From positions 3,906,001-3,970,000 of the forward strand of contig WHVY01000006.1 in assembly GCA_022266195.1 (NCBI GenBank): a DNA stretch of 64,000 nt, given 5' to 3'. Within the stretch, counting starts at the first letter, position 1, and each line of letters begins with the position of its first letter. This stretch comes from Tetranychus cinnabarinus. Taxonomy: Eukaryota; Arthropoda; Arachnida; Trombidiformes; Tetranychidae. Positions 50,488 to 58,139 of the stretch are shown here, piece after piece. The notes beneath the pieces were generated by a model. The model was given only the letters and a program-made list of their open reading frames with translations, had not been told where the DNA came from and did no database searches. A program made the position numbers and the translations under genes.

Positions 50488-50610
50488 ATGGAATTTCTCA
50501 CAAAGAAGAAGGTTGTTTTCGGGATCTTAGTGATCGTAATTATAGTCATTGTGATATTAGTTCATACTTTCCATCAACCAACAAGTGAATATGACATCAA
50601 ACTCGCTTAA
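50488..50610 (+). CDS. small single-pass membrane peptide
   Basis: A 40-residue frame: MEFLTKKK, then an uninterrupted hydrophobic stretch of Val/Ile/Leu (about residues 9-25, VVFGILVIVIIVIVILV), then a short polar tail. It begins right after a TATA box and its end overlaps the TBP-like start by 20 bases in another frame. Topology by the positive-inside rule would put the Lys-rich N-terminus in the cytosol. No family is recognised. Small membrane proteins are common in viruses, but this could also be a leader ORF that limits translation of the next gene. Confidence 0.5.
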   Translation: MEFLTKKKVVFGILVIVIIVIVILVHTFHQPTSEYDIKLA

Positions 50611-51043
50611 CTTTACTATTGCTAATATTGTAAGTCTATGGAAGATAGACGGACCAATAAAATTAGAAATTGATAACTCTAAACGTAAGAAGAAATTCAA
50701 CGCTCAAGTTATAAGAAAACAAGGTGTATTCCTTGTTTTTGCATCAGGCAAAGTGATTGCTACAGGCTTTAAAGATGTAACTAAAGCCGGTTCAGTTCTT
50801 CAAGAACTGTACCCGGACAATCATGTCAGCTTTGTCAAAGTTGTTAATATTACAGCACATAGTTTCGTGCCCTATGCTTTCAATATTCGTGAGATGATAG
50901 ACTCCTATCAGGATACTACGTACGAGCCTGAGATTTATCCAGCAGTTTACATTAAACTGAATGGATTAACTCTGATCTATTATTCAACCGGATCAATAAT
51001 CATAACTGGCGCCAAAGAGCTTTCTCAGATAGATGGCGCCTAG
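50591..51043 (+). CDS. TATA-binding-protein-like protein encoded by the Polinton
   Basis: From the ATG at 50591 (the frame is open to a GTG at 50585) it encodes 150 residues, the size of the TBP core. Both TBP direct repeats are visible. Repeat 1 has NIVSLWKI, KKFNAQVIR and LVFASGKVIATGFK; repeat 2 has VKVVNITAHSF, YEPEIYPAVYIKL and LIYYSTGSIIITGAK. These match NIVST, KRFAAVIMR, LIFSSGKMVCTGAK, YEPELFPGLIYKM and LIFVSGKVVLTGAK of eukaryotic TBP. The two DNA-kinking phenylalanines of repeat 1 are kept (F36, F50); those of repeat 2 are tyrosines (Y116, Y131). The last helix after TGAK is cut to a few residues and the acidic N-terminal domain is absent. TBP nucleates RNA polymerase II (and I, III) initiation at TATA boxes. 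It could serve element promoters, compete with host TBP, or act at the termini. Confidence 0.85.
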   Translation: MTSNSLNFTIANIVSLWKIDGPIKLEIDNSKRKKKFNAQVIRKQGVFLVFASGKVIATGFKDVTKAGSVLQELYPDNHVSFVKVVNITAHSFVPYAFNIREMIDSYQDTTYEPEIYPAVYIKLNGLTLIYYSTGSIIITGAKELSQIDGA

Positions 51044-51656
51044 TCCAATTCGTGAGAAGAACTGCTCAGATGGGTATTTAAGCAGAGAAGAAACAAAGCT
51101 CGAGATCATTTCAACGCTAACTACTAACATGTCTACTTGGAAAAACTTCACTCTCCTTGCTGGAGAAACTACTTTCAAAATTTGTTACGGTGCTAAAGTT
51201 AAACGTATAGATATACGCAAGATAATTAATGATAAACCATCGAGATATGGTGTATCTTTAACAGGAGCGGAATTACTCTACATTCATAATTTCTACAAAA
51301 ACTTTTCGGATGGACCATTGCAAGCGCAGTATTTCAATGTGACAGTGAGAAAGTATTCGAACAATTCGATGGAGATAGAAAAAAATGGTTCTAAAGTCAT
51401 CACTCATTTATCACTCTGGGATAAAATCAAGCCATTCGTCCCTCTTGCAGTTTATTTGGTATACGAGGAAATAGCAGTTGATCAATTCATCGATTTATAT
51501 ATTCTTTCATTTGCCATGGATGCCGAGAAAATGTTAACAAGACAATGGCCTACCAGTGCATTCCTGACCAGTGATCCAGATAATTCAATTGTTTACCAAT
51601 TAGGATTAGCTCAAGCACAGAGTTCAAGAATAGAAAGATTGATATCGATTCTTTGA
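51033..51656 (+). CDS. PC4/Sub1-like transcription cofactor or ssDNA-binding protein (tentative)
   Basis: 207 residues, with the ATG inside the last codons of the TBP-like gene (11-base overlap); an internal Met (residue 33) is an alternative start. Residues 47-94 read TFKICYGAKVKRIDIRKII...RYGVSLTGAELLYI..F. This matches the PC4 pattern of a strand ending in (V/I)DIR, a short loop, GISLT.EQW..L and a final helix. Residues 100-147 (FNVTVRKYS...VITHLSLWDKI) may be a second degenerate copy. PC4/Sub1 binds melting promoter DNA and single strands and works with TBP/TFIIB in Pol II initiation. The rest (150-207) is unassigned. Pairing with a TBP-like gene strengthens the reading, but the match is by eye and moderate; a generic ssDNA-binding protein is the main alternative. 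Confidence 0.5.
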   Translation: MAPSPIREKNCSDGYLSREETKLEIISTLTTNMSTWKNFTLLAGETTFKICYGAKVKRIDIRKIINDKPSRYGVSLTGAELLYIHNFYKNFSDGPLQAQYFNVTVRKYSNNSMEIEKNGSKVITHLSLWDKIKPFVPLAVYLVYEEIAVDQFIDLYILSFAMDAEKMLTRQWPTSAFLTSDPDNSIVYQLGLAQAQSSRIERLISIL

Positions 51657-51709
51657 ATCGATTCATCGGATCCAACAAGGAGCTTTTCAGCTCCCTCGTC
51701 TCATTTATG

Positions 51710-51718
51710 TATAAATAG
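51710..51718 (+). promoter_or_regulatory. TATA box before the 168-residue Polinton gene
   Basis: TATAAATAG 50 bases before the ATG at 51760. GCATTTG about 32 bases on and TCAGTT at 51751-51756 are candidate initiators. The 103-bp gap is the largest between + strand genes of the element after its start, consistent with an internal promoter. Confidence 0.55.
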
Positions 51719-51759
51719 ACGTGTCTTGGTTTTCATCTAGCATTTGACCGTCAGTTATC

Positions 51760-52266
51760 ATGGAAGTCATTTGTGCTTACTTCGATATCCAAGGCTTTAC
51801 CATTAATGGCGATTTTCAGCCTCGTGAAATATGTTTGTTAAGTGATTATCTTACTTTAAACTTTCTTGTCAGTCAAAAGGATTGTGAACCCACAGAAAAA
51901 GAACAATTACAAATTGAATATTTAACCAACAAGTTCCATGGACTTAGCTTATGTCCCAAAAGAGCAATCAATGAGGACTATGTCAAAACAATCATTAAAT
52001 TGTTTTACTACTTTTCAAAGGATGGAAGAAAATATAGGATCGCATGTAAATCCAAAGAAGCGGAGGAATATCTGGATTCATTGAGTCTACCAGCTTTCAA
52101 TATACTCACAGTCTATGGTGCAACGCATAAAGAGATCCATAGAAACCAATTACCATGTACTCATCACAATAGGGATGATCCCTCTCTCAAATGTTCACTA
52201 AATATTGTCCAAGATATGAAGACCTTCATCGATAATCTTGGTTTAGGTCAAATTGAAACTGATTAA
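51760..52266 (+). CDS. conserved Polinton/arthropod protein of unknown function
   Basis: 168 residues. It begins CAYFDIQGFTINGDFQPREI, like a group of short animal proteins, often in Polinton-type elements, that start with D-x-QGF...F..KE(L/I) and end with a Cys/His-containing C.HH...CSLN/CALK tail (here PCTHHNRDDPSLKCSLNIV). A central Lys/Asp segment (YYFSKDGRKYRIACKSKEAEEYLDSL) fits the same pattern. The four Cys/His near the end could bind metal. I cannot assign an enzymatic role; a nuclease-like fold is a guess. It has its own TATA box and is separated from the ATPase by 39 bases. Confidence 0.65.
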   Translation: MEVICAYFDIQGFTINGDFQPREICLLSDYLTLNFLVSQKDCEPTEKEQLQIEYLTNKFHGLSLCPKRAINEDYVKTIIKLFYYFSKDGRKYRIACKSKEAEEYLDSLSLPAFNILTVYGATHKEIHRNQLPCTHHNRDDPSLKCSLNIVQDMKTFIDNLGLGQIETD

Positions 52267-52305
52267 TTTGTTTAAGAAAATTTAATAAATTGTTTAAAAC
52301 TAAAA

Positions 52306-52860
52306 ATGAAGCCTTACTTTATTTATTTACATCACCCATTTACAATGTTAGTTGCTGGTCCAACTGGTTCGGGAAAAACCAGATGGATTACGCAATTAAT
52401 AACAGGCGCGAATAGATTTTCATCTCCACCACCACAAAAAATAACTTATTTTTATGGTGAGTATCAGAGTATCTTTGGTTCAGTCAAAGGGGTTAACTTT
52501 ATTAAGGGTTTACCCGAAAACTTGATTGAAAAATTCGACGGAACAGTACCTGAATGGATCATCATCGATGATCTAATGTCAGAGTCAACAAACTCTAGAG
52601 TAATCAGTGAACTATTCACTAAAGGTTCACATCACCGTAATCTTTCAGTGATCCTCATTGTTCAAAATTTCTTTACAAGAGGTAAAGAAAGTAGAAACAT
52701 ATCTTTGAATTCACAATATATTGTATTATTCAAAAACCCAAGGGATCAATCAATTATCACTAGTATCGGTAGACAAATGTTACCCGGTAAGTTAATAAAT
52801 TACAAGCAATTTATGAAGATGCAACCTCAGCCCCCTATTCATATTTATTCGTTGACTTAA
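52306..52860 (+). CDS. FtsK/HerA-type genome-packaging ATPase, C-terminus frame-broken
   Basis: 184 residues in the open frame. Walker A is GPTGSGKT (18-25), Walker B is WIIIDDLM (84-91) with acidic D88/D89, and the ATPase polar motif is IVQN (118-121). This is the A32-like packaging ATPase that pumps element DNA into capsids. The frame stops 24 bases after a run of five C (52831-52835). In the neighbouring frame, 52836-52940 is open for 34 more codons and has the hydrophobic-acidic pattern expected of the family's C-terminal strand. So either one C was lost, or a -1 slip on the C run extends the protein. The core catalytic residues lie before the break. Confidence 0.92.
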   Translation: MKPYFIYLHHPFTMLVAGPTGSGKTRWITQLITGANRFSSPPPQKITYFYGEYQSIFGSVKGVNFIKGLPENLIEKFDGTVPEWIIIDDLMSESTNSRVISELFTKGSHHRNLSVILIVQNFFTRGKESRNISLNSQYIVLFKNPRDQSIITSIGRQMLPGKLINYKQFMKMQPQPPIHIYSLT

Positions 52861-52940
52861 AACCTGAAACCCCAATGGAAGTTAGATTTCTATCTAATGT
52901 TTTAGGTGAAAAGGACTACATTACAACCTACTTAGTATAA
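52836..52940 (+). pseudogene. out-of-frame C-terminal segment of the packaging ATPase
   Basis: 34 codons plus stop, open only in the frame -1 relative to the ATPase and following directly on its C run. It reads as the expected family C-terminus (V-D-L-K-P-E-T-P region). It is not an independent gene. Confidence 0.7.
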
Positions 52941-52968
52941 GAATGCAACTATTTACAGTTTATTAAAA

Positions 52969-53298
52969 ATGACAGTAAAGACCGCAATCAAATGCTTACC
53001 TAGCCTGAAAGCGCTAGCAAAAGCCAAAAATAACAAACAAAGGAAAAAAATTCTTGATCACGCCAACAAGTGCATTTACAGTGTTATCGCTGAAATTGCA
53101 AGAGAAACCTTGAAAGGTACTTTTGATTTATCAGAACAACGTAAAAATAAACTAAAACCGTATAAGAAGCATATACGTGCACTAGCAAGAAAATCTAATC
53201 CTACCACTAAAAAGAAAATTATTAATCAACAAGGTGGATTTCTACCCGGATTACTTGTTCCAGCAATCACTTTACTCGCAAATTTAGCTGCAAGATGA
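52969..53298 (+). CDS. small basic virion-type protein with GG processing motif
   Basis: 109 residues, about one quarter Lys/Arg, helical, ending NQQGGFLPGLLVPAITLLAN. Arthropod Polintons usually encode such a short protein (helical basic domain, then a double-glycine and a hydrophobic tail) between the ATPase and capsid genes. It is reminiscent of adenovirus core/minor capsid precursors cut by adenain at Gly-Gly. Cleavage between GG and FLP is inference. Its stop overlaps the next start as ATGA (53295-53298). Confidence 0.65.
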   Translation: MTVKTAIKCLPSLKALAKAKNNKQRKKILDHANKCIYSVIAEIARETLKGTFDLSEQRKNKLKPYKKHIRALARKSNPTTKKKIINQQGGFLPGLLVPAITLLANLAAR

Positions 53299-53900
53299 AT
53301 TCAGTTACACGTATGTTCATGGTTTCTGAAGATTACTTCAGACGTAATTGCGAGAAACCAACCGTAACTAATCGACTGTTAAATACAAATATTCCCCTTG
53401 ATACACAAATCAAATTACTCAATGATTTTGTTTCAAGAACAAAAGATAATTTCCCTAATCAGCCAGCTACTTCATTTCAATACAAAGATGAACCTAAAGA
53501 ATATGAAGAGGAAGATTTCCGTCGTGAAAGCGTTTATGAAACACCTCCACCAAATCCGGAATGGGCAACACCTGAACCTGCACCAAAACCGGCATGGGCA
53601 CGAAGTCTAATACCTGCGACGCCTGTACGTCAAACTCCAGCGAAATTAGAAATGGCTTTAAGAAATATTCCCGGACTTTTCAATAAGAAAGGTGAAGTTT
53701 TAAGGTCTGGTGGTGATAAGGTATATGGTAGTAGATTGAGCAAGATTGTAGATCATTTAACTAAGGATGCTGCCGTTCCACTACCTAACGGAGGCCCCCT
53801 TGTTATTCGTAGAATAAAACGAGATTATCCTAATATAGTAAAGCATATTAGAAATCCCCGTGCAATTGACTTGATAAAGAACAAGAAGAGATGGAATTAA
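53295..53900 (+). CDS. conserved Polinton protein, probably virion-associated
   Basis: 201 residues. The N-terminal half is acidic and Pro-rich (PEWATPEPAPKPAWARSLIPATP). The C-terminal half (about 117-201) has LRNIPGLFNKKGEVLRSGG...GSRLSKIVDHL and RDYPNIVKHIRNPRAIDLIKNK. A domain of this layout (GE(V/I)...G...GS(N/R)..(D/K)L(I/V), then a conserved (N/R)xP..I.N segment) recurs in animal Polintons; function not known to me. The start overlaps the previous stop (ATGA), and its own stop overlaps the integrase start by 10 bases, indicating tight translational packing. Confidence 0.6.
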   Translation: MNSVTRMFMVSEDYFRRNCEKPTVTNRLLNTNIPLDTQIKLLNDFVSRTKDNFPNQPATSFQYKDEPKEYEEEDFRRESVYETPPPNPEWATPEPAPKPAWARSLIPATPVRQTPAKLEMALRNIPGLFNKKGEVLRSGGDKVYGSRLSKIVDHLTKDAAVPLPNGGPLVIRRIKRDYPNIVKHIRNPRAIDLIKNKKRWN

Positions 53901-54940
53901 GCAAAATATATTTCGATCCTAAATCACCCGGTTCATTCGGTGGAGTTAAAAAATTGTATCAAGTAGCAAAAGAAATCAATCCGAAAATCAAGTTCAAAGA
54001 AGTTGATGCTTGGATTAGAGATCAAGATACATACAATCTATTCAGAAGATCCATAAAAAATTTCCCAAGATTACCTATTCTAGTTGATAGGATAGATGAG
54101 CAATGGCAAGCTGATATCATGGATATGACTTGGTTAGCCAAATCAAACAATAATATCAAATACTTATTGAATGTTATTGATTGCCTTAGTCGATATGCGT
54201 GGAGTATTCCTTTAAAGGATAAATCTGCCTTATCGGTTATCAATGCATTTCGGAAAATTGAAAGAAAACCAGAAAAACTACAAACTGATCAAGGAAAAGA
54301 GTTTGTAAATCGTTATTTGAAAGAATACTTAACAATTAATAATGTTAATCATTTCACATCAACGGATGATGTGATTAAATGTGCAATAGTTGAAAGATTC
54401 AACCGTACATTACGGACAAGGATCTACAGATACATGCACTTTAAAAACAGTCAACGATATATTGATGCACTAGATGAAATTCTCGATGCATATAATTCAT
54501 CTTACCACCGAACAATCAAAATGTCACCTAAACTAGCATTGCTTTATCCAAGCAAAGCACTTAGTAATATCTTTAAAGCGCAAAAGAAAAATTTAAAGAA
54601 TCAAACCCCTTATAAAGTTGGAAATTATGTACGAATAACTCGAGCTAAATCTATTTTCGAAAAAGGCGCAACATCAAATTGGACAGAAGAATTATTCAAA
54701 ATAATCAAAGTAAAGAAAACACCTCAAGGATACATTTACAGATTAGTTGATTGGAGCGATGAACCAATTACATCTATATTCTATCACGATGAGATATTTC
54801 CTGTTAAAGAACCCAATCTGTATAAGATTGAAAAAATCCTTAAAGAACGAATAAATCCAGTTACAAAGAAAAAAGAACATTTCGTTAAATGGTTAGGTTA
54901 TCCTAATAAATTCAATAGCTGGGTAGAAAATGTCGAGTGA
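53891..54940 (+). CDS. retroviral-type (rve) integrase with C-terminal chromodomain
   Basis: 349 residues. The RNase H-fold core contains the DDE triad D75 (QWQADIMDM), D133 (QTDQGKEF) and E168 (AIVERFNRTL), with about 35 residues between the last two. LSRYAW and the conserved YN..YH..I..SP layout (AYNSSYHRTIKMSPKLA) follow, then an SH3-like part, then a chromodomain (about 312-349, YKIEKIL...HFVKWLGYPNKFNSWV). Polinton integrases cut and join the element ends into target DNA, giving 6-bp duplications as seen here; the chromodomain may steer integration to marked chromatin. The frame is intact. It overlaps its neighbours at both ends. Confidence 0.96.
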   Translation: MELSKIYFDPKSPGSFGGVKKLYQVAKEINPKIKFKEVDAWIRDQDTYNLFRRSIKNFPRLPILVDRIDEQWQADIMDMTWLAKSNNNIKYLLNVIDCLSRYAWSIPLKDKSALSVINAFRKIERKPEKLQTDQGKEFVNRYLKEYLTINNVNHFTSTDDVIKCAIVERFNRTLRTRIYRYMHFKNSQRYIDALDEILDAYNSSYHRTIKMSPKLALLYPSKALSNIFKAQKKNLKNQTPYKVGNYVRITRAKSIFEKGATSNWTEELFKIIKVKKTPQGYIYRLVDWSDEPITSIFYHDEIFPVKEPNLYKIEKILKERINPVTKKKEHFVKWLGYPNKFNSWVENVE

Positions 54941-55775
54941 ATACTTTGTTGATGTTGTATCAAATGCAAGTATGGAAATTTACCCTGACAACACAATCTC
55001 CAAATTCATCAATCGACTTGCAACTCCGTTGCATCTGGATGGTGATTGGTCAGTAGCAGTTCAAGAAGTATTTTACCCATTGTCACATAAACCGATTAAA
55101 AGATCGATCAGTTATTTCATCTCTTATCGAGGGAGGAGGCCAACCATATCAATAGACTTTGATTATCAAGAAAATGATGATATTGAAGGAATGCTTAAAA
55201 AGCTCAATAAAAGCATATCAGATTCTCATCTGCAAATCGGATTAAGAGGTATAAATAAACAAAAAGATTTCAAACCCCCTGAGTTAGTTCTAATCAGCGA
55301 AGGAGAGCCTACCAAGCAAAAGAAAAAAGTAGTTATTAAAGCCGGAAGAATTCCCGATGCTGAAAAAGGAGTTTACCCTATTTTCTCAGATCATACATTC
55401 ATACGAGCTTTAGGATTCGATAATAATACATTCGCTAGCGAGATGCAGAGAGCCGTAGCCGAAAGTTTGGAAGAAATTAAAGCTCAAAATCAACCTGATC
55501 TAGGACCTAAATCACATTTAATGTTCATTTATTCAGACATTATCCATGCACATTTACTTGGTGATATTTCAGCAAGAGTACTAAGAGTAGTTCCGCTCAA
55601 TCGTGAACCTAGTGATAAACTTGGTCACATGACTTTCACTTCCCCTTATTATTATCCTGTACGTTCAAATAAAATTGAAGATATTAGTATTGTTTTATGT
55701 GATGAAACCGGTAATCAGATCAGATTCAAAACTGGTCGCGTTTTTCTCAGCTTACATTTTAAGAAAACTGTATAA
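54930..55775 (+). CDS. penton / minor capsid protein (single jelly-roll)
   Basis: 281 residues. The N-terminal block SNASMEIYPDNTISKF (11-26), followed by LATPLHLDGDWSVAVQEVFYP, is the signature of Polinton penton proteins. The C-terminal block with IEDISIVLCDETGNQIRFKTGRVFLSLHFKK matches the end of that family (I.I.I.D..G....F..G...V.LHF). The protein forms the pentameric vertex of the icosahedral capsid. The start codon lies within the last codons of the integrase gene. Intact. Confidence 0.9.
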   Translation: MSSEYFVDVVSNASMEIYPDNTISKFINRLATPLHLDGDWSVAVQEVFYPLSHKPIKRSISYFISYRGRRPTISIDFDYQENDDIEGMLKKLNKSISDSHLQIGLRGINKQKDFKPPELVLISEGEPTKQKKKVVIKAGRIPDAEKGVYPIFSDHTFIRALGFDNNTFASEMQRAVAESLEEIKAQNQPDLGPKSHLMFIYSDIIHAHLLGDISARVLRVVPLNREPSDKLGHMTFTSPYYYPVRSNKIEDISIVLCDETGNQIRFKTGRVFLSLHFKKTV

Positions 55776-55807
55776 GAATAAATAAAATATGATTATGTAA
55801 AAAAAAA

Positions 55808-56197
55808 ATGAATCGTAAAATTTATTGTCCGTGTGATAGTGATTTCACTCAACATTACCGATCTCAAGCAGGCAATGGTTACTCTGATATTACGTTGTAT
55901 CGAGGACAGCCTTACCAGCGAGGATATGGTTTTGGTTCGGTTTTTCGAAGATTTGGTGTACCAATTCTTAAATTTCTTGGTAAACAATTTGTTAAAACTG
56001 GTATCGATGTAGGCAATGATTATTTATCAGGCGCTAACTTGAAAACTTCATTCAAGGCAAGAGGTAGACAAGGCCTCAAGAATGCAGCAAAAGAAGGATT
56101 AAGCACACTTGATTCACTAGTTGATCAAGTCGGTACTGGTATAAGAAAACGAAAACGTCGTAAACTAAAAACTAAAAAGAAAGATATTTTCTCATGA
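55808..56197 (+). CDS. small basic minor capsid/core-type protein
   Basis: 129 residues, Gly- and Arg/Lys-rich. QAGNGYSDITLYRGQPYQRGYGFGSVFRRFG (residues 20-50 region) is typical of a Polinton minor virion protein with an adenain-like site (AGN|G). An amphipathic segment VPILKFLGKQFVKTGIDVG follows, then a highly basic tail RKRKRRKLKTKKK that could bind DNA or act in nuclear import. It resembles adenovirus pVI/pX in role by context only. Its stop overlaps the capsid start (ATGATGG). Confidence 0.75.
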   Translation: MNRKIYCPCDSDFTQHYRSQAGNGYSDITLYRGQPYQRGYGFGSVFRRFGVPILKFLGKQFVKTGIDVGNDYLSGANLKTSFKARGRQGLKNAAKEGLSTLDSLVDQVGTGIRKRKRRKLKTKKKDIFS

Positions 56198-57426
56198 TGG
56201 AGTACTTACACGAATCTTCTCTACCTTCAAGCAAGTCTGAGCTACAGGTATTTAATATACCTCCTACTCAAACTGCAATTGAATCAAGCTATGAAGTCGA
56301 ATATCGACCGGTTTCTAGTCTTGAATCAAGTAATTTTTATGAAATAAATGTCCCTTCAAGTGAAGACTTTACTGATCTAGCATCTACAATGATTCATTTG
56401 ACTGTTGCTGTTACAACCAATACTAATTTAGCATTAGCAGAAGAAAATCACGTGCGAGCTGTTGAGAATTTTGGAAATGCAATGTTCGAGCAGATCGACG
56501 TATTTCTAGGTTCAGTTAATACTGTCCAAGCAAATAACATGTACCATTATCAAGCATATCTCGAAGATTTATTATTCAGACACCCTAATTTCTGTGACTC
56601 TGGAAGCCAAGTAACAGAAACTGATTTACGTCAACCTTTTGATTTATTTTTCCGCTTACATTCATCAATGTGCGAACAAGATAAATTGCTACTGAATGGT
56701 GTACCTTTAACTTTTAGATTTACTAAAAGTCCATCTGGTTTTCCATTAGTGTCTACTGATGTGACTGAATATAAATTCACAATCAAAAAGTTTTCTCTTT
56801 TCATCAAAAGAGTCAAACTTTTCCCCGAAGCTCATAGGAGTTTACTTCAAGGTTTGGATAAAGGTGCTGCTAAATATTTTATTACAAGAAATGATACTCG
56901 AAGTTTCGCTATTTCATCTGGTCAAACATCAGTATCGATTGAAAACATTTTCAATGGAGTTCTACCACGAAGGATACTTATTGGTTTAGTAAAAGATTCA
57001 GCCCATTCGGGTTCTATTAAAGAGAACCCGTTTGATTTTCTAAACTTTAAAACTAACTATATTGCATTATCAGTTGATGGACATACTGTTCCCAGTATAC
57101 CGTATACTCCTAATTTTGCCGAAAATTTATTTGCTAGGGAATTCATAAACCTTTATCGATGTTTCAATCAAGATGAAGGAATCCCTCAACTTAACTTATC
57201 TAAGGAGTCTTATTTATCAAACTCAACTTTATTTGCGTTTGATCTAACCCCTGATGGAAGTATTGGGGCTGAAAATGGAACTTTGTCTCTAATTAAAAGA
57301 GGAAATATAAGACTTGATATTAAATTCACTGCTAAACTTGATGTTTCAATTAAAGCAATTGTGTTTGCACAATTTGATAATTTGATCACTATTGATAAAG
57401 ACCGAGTTGTACGATTAGATTACTGA
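56194..57426 (+). CDS. major capsid protein (double jelly-roll, hexon-like)
   Basis: 410 residues, intact. The N-terminal LQVFNIPPTQTAIESSYEVE corresponds to the conserved (D/E)LF..PPTQT.(V/I)E....EY start of Polinton capsid proteins. Also conserved are FGNAMFEQIDVFLGS, the YHYQAYLEDLL block, DKLLLNGVPLTFRF, IKRVKLFPEAH and GSIKENPFDFLNF, with VDGHTVPSIPYTPNF after it. It should trimerise as pseudo-hexons of the icosahedral shell together with the penton at 54930-55775. The first Met is followed by a second at codon 2; either may be used. Very firm by family pattern and position. Confidence 0.95.
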   Translation: MMEYLHESSLPSSKSELQVFNIPPTQTAIESSYEVEYRPVSSLESSNFYEINVPSSEDFTDLASTMIHLTVAVTTNTNLALAEENHVRAVENFGNAMFEQIDVFLGSVNTVQANNMYHYQAYLEDLLFRHPNFCDSGSQVTETDLRQPFDLFFRLHSSMCEQDKLLLNGVPLTFRFTKSPSGFPLVSTDVTEYKFTIKKFSLFIKRVKLFPEAHRSLLQGLDKGAAKYFITRNDTRSFAISSGQTSVSIENIFNGVLPRRILIGLVKDSAHSGSIKENPFDFLNFKTNYIALSVDGHTVPSIPYTPNFAENLFAREFINLYRCFNQDEGIPQLNLSKESYLSNSTLFAFDLTPDGSIGAENGTLSLIKRGNIRLDIKFTAKLDVSIKAIVFAQFDNLITIDKDRVVRLDY

Positions 57427-57427
57427 A

Positions 57428-57853
57428 ATGCTAACTACTTTGGAAATTGAAAGCTTATTAAAAGATGTTCCTTGGTTTAATGGAGTTTACGCGCTTGATC
57501 AACTACCGAGATGGATACTTGCCCCTAGTTCAGTGATAATTAATCTTGATGAAAGCTATAAACCTGGAAGTCATTGGGTAGCCGTTTACTTTGACAAGAA
57601 TAAAGTGGCTCATTACTTTGATTCATTTGGAAGACAACCACAAGGAAATATACTTACTTTTATTGAAGCTAATTCTGATTACTATATTTATAATCCTATC
57701 AAGTATCAAGGCAATTTATCAATTGCTTGCGGGTACTTTTGTATTCTATTTGTTCTATCAGTTAATTCTCTAAACTCATTCTATAAACTTTTCCGTCAAT
57801 GTAAACACGAAAGTAATGAAAAGACATTATTTAAACAATTGAAAAATATTTAA
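57428..57853 (+). CDS. adenain-type capsid maturation cysteine protease (Ulp1-like)
   Basis: 141 residues. The catalytic set of the C5/C48 fold is visible: H49 in GSHWVAVYFD, D65 in HYFDSFG, Q94 in YQG and C101 in ACGYFC. The protein is short, as in other Polintons. It is presumed to process the small virion proteins at Gly-containing sites during particle maturation. It begins one base after the major capsid stop and is the last rightward gene. AATAAA at 57858-57863 follows at once and may end the rightward transcripts. Confidence 0.93.
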   Translation: MLTTLEIESLLKDVPWFNGVYALDQLPRWILAPSSVIINLDESYKPGSHWVAVYFDKNKVAHYFDSFGRQPQGNILTFIEANSDYYIYNPIKYQGNLSIACGYFCILFVLSVNSLNSFYKLFRQCKHESNEKTLFKQLKNI

Positions 57854-57857
57854 TTTA

Positions 57858-57863
57858 AATAAA
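57858..57863 (+). terminator. candidate polyadenylation signal for the rightward Polinton genes
   Basis: AATAAA five bases after the protease stop, in the AT-rich gap where rightward and leftward transcription converge. Confidence 0.45.
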
Positions 57864-57944
57864 TTTTTTATAAGTAAAACAAGTATTATTTTTTATACAA
57901 AACAAAAAACAATTAAACAAAAACAATTTAAACAAAAGAAAAAA

Positions 57945-58139
57945 TCAGTTATTAATTTTATAATGGCCATATGCCAATGAAGATAATCGGTCCAGCCAGT
58001 ATCTTTTATCGTCCAGTGGAGAGAGCATTACTTTTGTCCTCCTGATCATTTGGATATTATGATGATCAGACTGAAGTGATGTTGCTTTATCACGAGTTAC
58101 AGTATGATGATACAGGCACTCAATGTAATCATCGAAAGT
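57945..58139 (-). pseudogene. out-of-frame C-terminal segment of the DNA polymerase
   Basis: About 62 codons, open only in a frame shifted by one base relative to the polymerase and ending TGA at 57947-57945. The composition (Tyr/His/Asp-rich, RYWLDRLSSLAYGH near the end) is that of Polinton polymerase C-termini. The shift falls at the A-rich CTAAAAATAAAATTAC stretch. Confidence 0.75.

Noticed and set aside
50585..50590. GTG start for the TBP-like gene
   Set aside because: A eukaryotic element should use ATG; the next codon but one is ATG at 50591, before the first TBP residues.
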